Assembly: GCA_030610915.1 (NCBI GenBank)
Contig: JAUWQS010000140.1
Span: forward strand, 1 to 5,431
Source: Pseudomonadota bacterium
Lineage (GTDB): Bacteria; Desulfobacterota; Syntrophia; Syntrophales; JADFWA01
Length of the DNA stretch: 5,431 bases
Direction of reading: 5' to 3'
Each line of letters starts with the position of its first letter. The stretch's first letter is position 1. This document shows positions 5,419 to 5,431 of the stretch, piece after piece. The position numbers and the translations under genes are program-made. The notes beneath the pieces were generated by a model. That model ran no database searches. It was not told the DNA's origin and saw only the letters and a program-made list of their open reading frames with translations.

Positions 5419-5431
5419 ATTTCAAACTGTT

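Overview
The window holds four protein-coding genes, all on the + strand and all in flavin/iron-sulfur electron transfer: the 3' part of etfA (electron transfer flavoprotein alpha subunit), a membrane iron-sulfur oxidoreductase of the EMO type (EtfAB:(mena)quinone oxidoreductase, HdrD/DUF224-related), and the two subunits of NfnAB, the NADH-dependent reduced ferredoxin:NADP+ oxidoreductase. This set suggests an anaerobic, fatty-acid- or aromatic-degrading bacterium, most plausibly a sulfate-reducing or syntrophic Desulfobacterota (old Deltaproteobacteria). That assignment is inferred from gene content; no phylogenetic marker is present.

Layout. Positions 1-675 are etfA, which enters from the left edge (etfB is probably just outside). 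After 13 nt, positions 689-2671 encode the EMO-like protein: an N-terminal membrane domain with candidate heme-ligand histidines, two [4Fe-4S] ferredoxin motifs and two CCG domains. The first CCG domain has Gly in place of its last cysteine. A 180-bp intergenic spacer follows. It holds a palindromic repeat and a copy of a 9-bp-unit repeat (CGCAGAGAA-like) just upstream of the nfnA ribosome binding site. nfnA (2852-3688, TTG start) overlaps nfnB (3678-5066), so the two are probably translationally coupled.

The last 365 bp contain no credible gene. They hold a 275-bp MITE-like element (5078-5352) with 27-bp imperfect terminal inverted repeats, whose outer 14 bp are perfect, and a perfect 7-bp flanking duplication (ATAATTT). 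It appears to have inserted just after the nfnB stop codon. Nested in it are an opposite-orientation copy of the 9-bp-unit repeat and a long hairpin. Past the element lies an 11-bp perfect stem followed by a T-rich run, the best terminator candidate.

How the genes work together. Acyl-CoA dehydrogenases pass electrons to EtfAB, and the EMO protein passes them to the membrane quinone pool. NfnAB interconverts NADPH with NADH plus reduced ferredoxin by flavin-based electron bifurcation/confurcation. The window is therefore a redox-balancing locus. No wholly new protein system is visible; the least ordinary signals are the repeat elements around nfnAB and the altered CCG motif.
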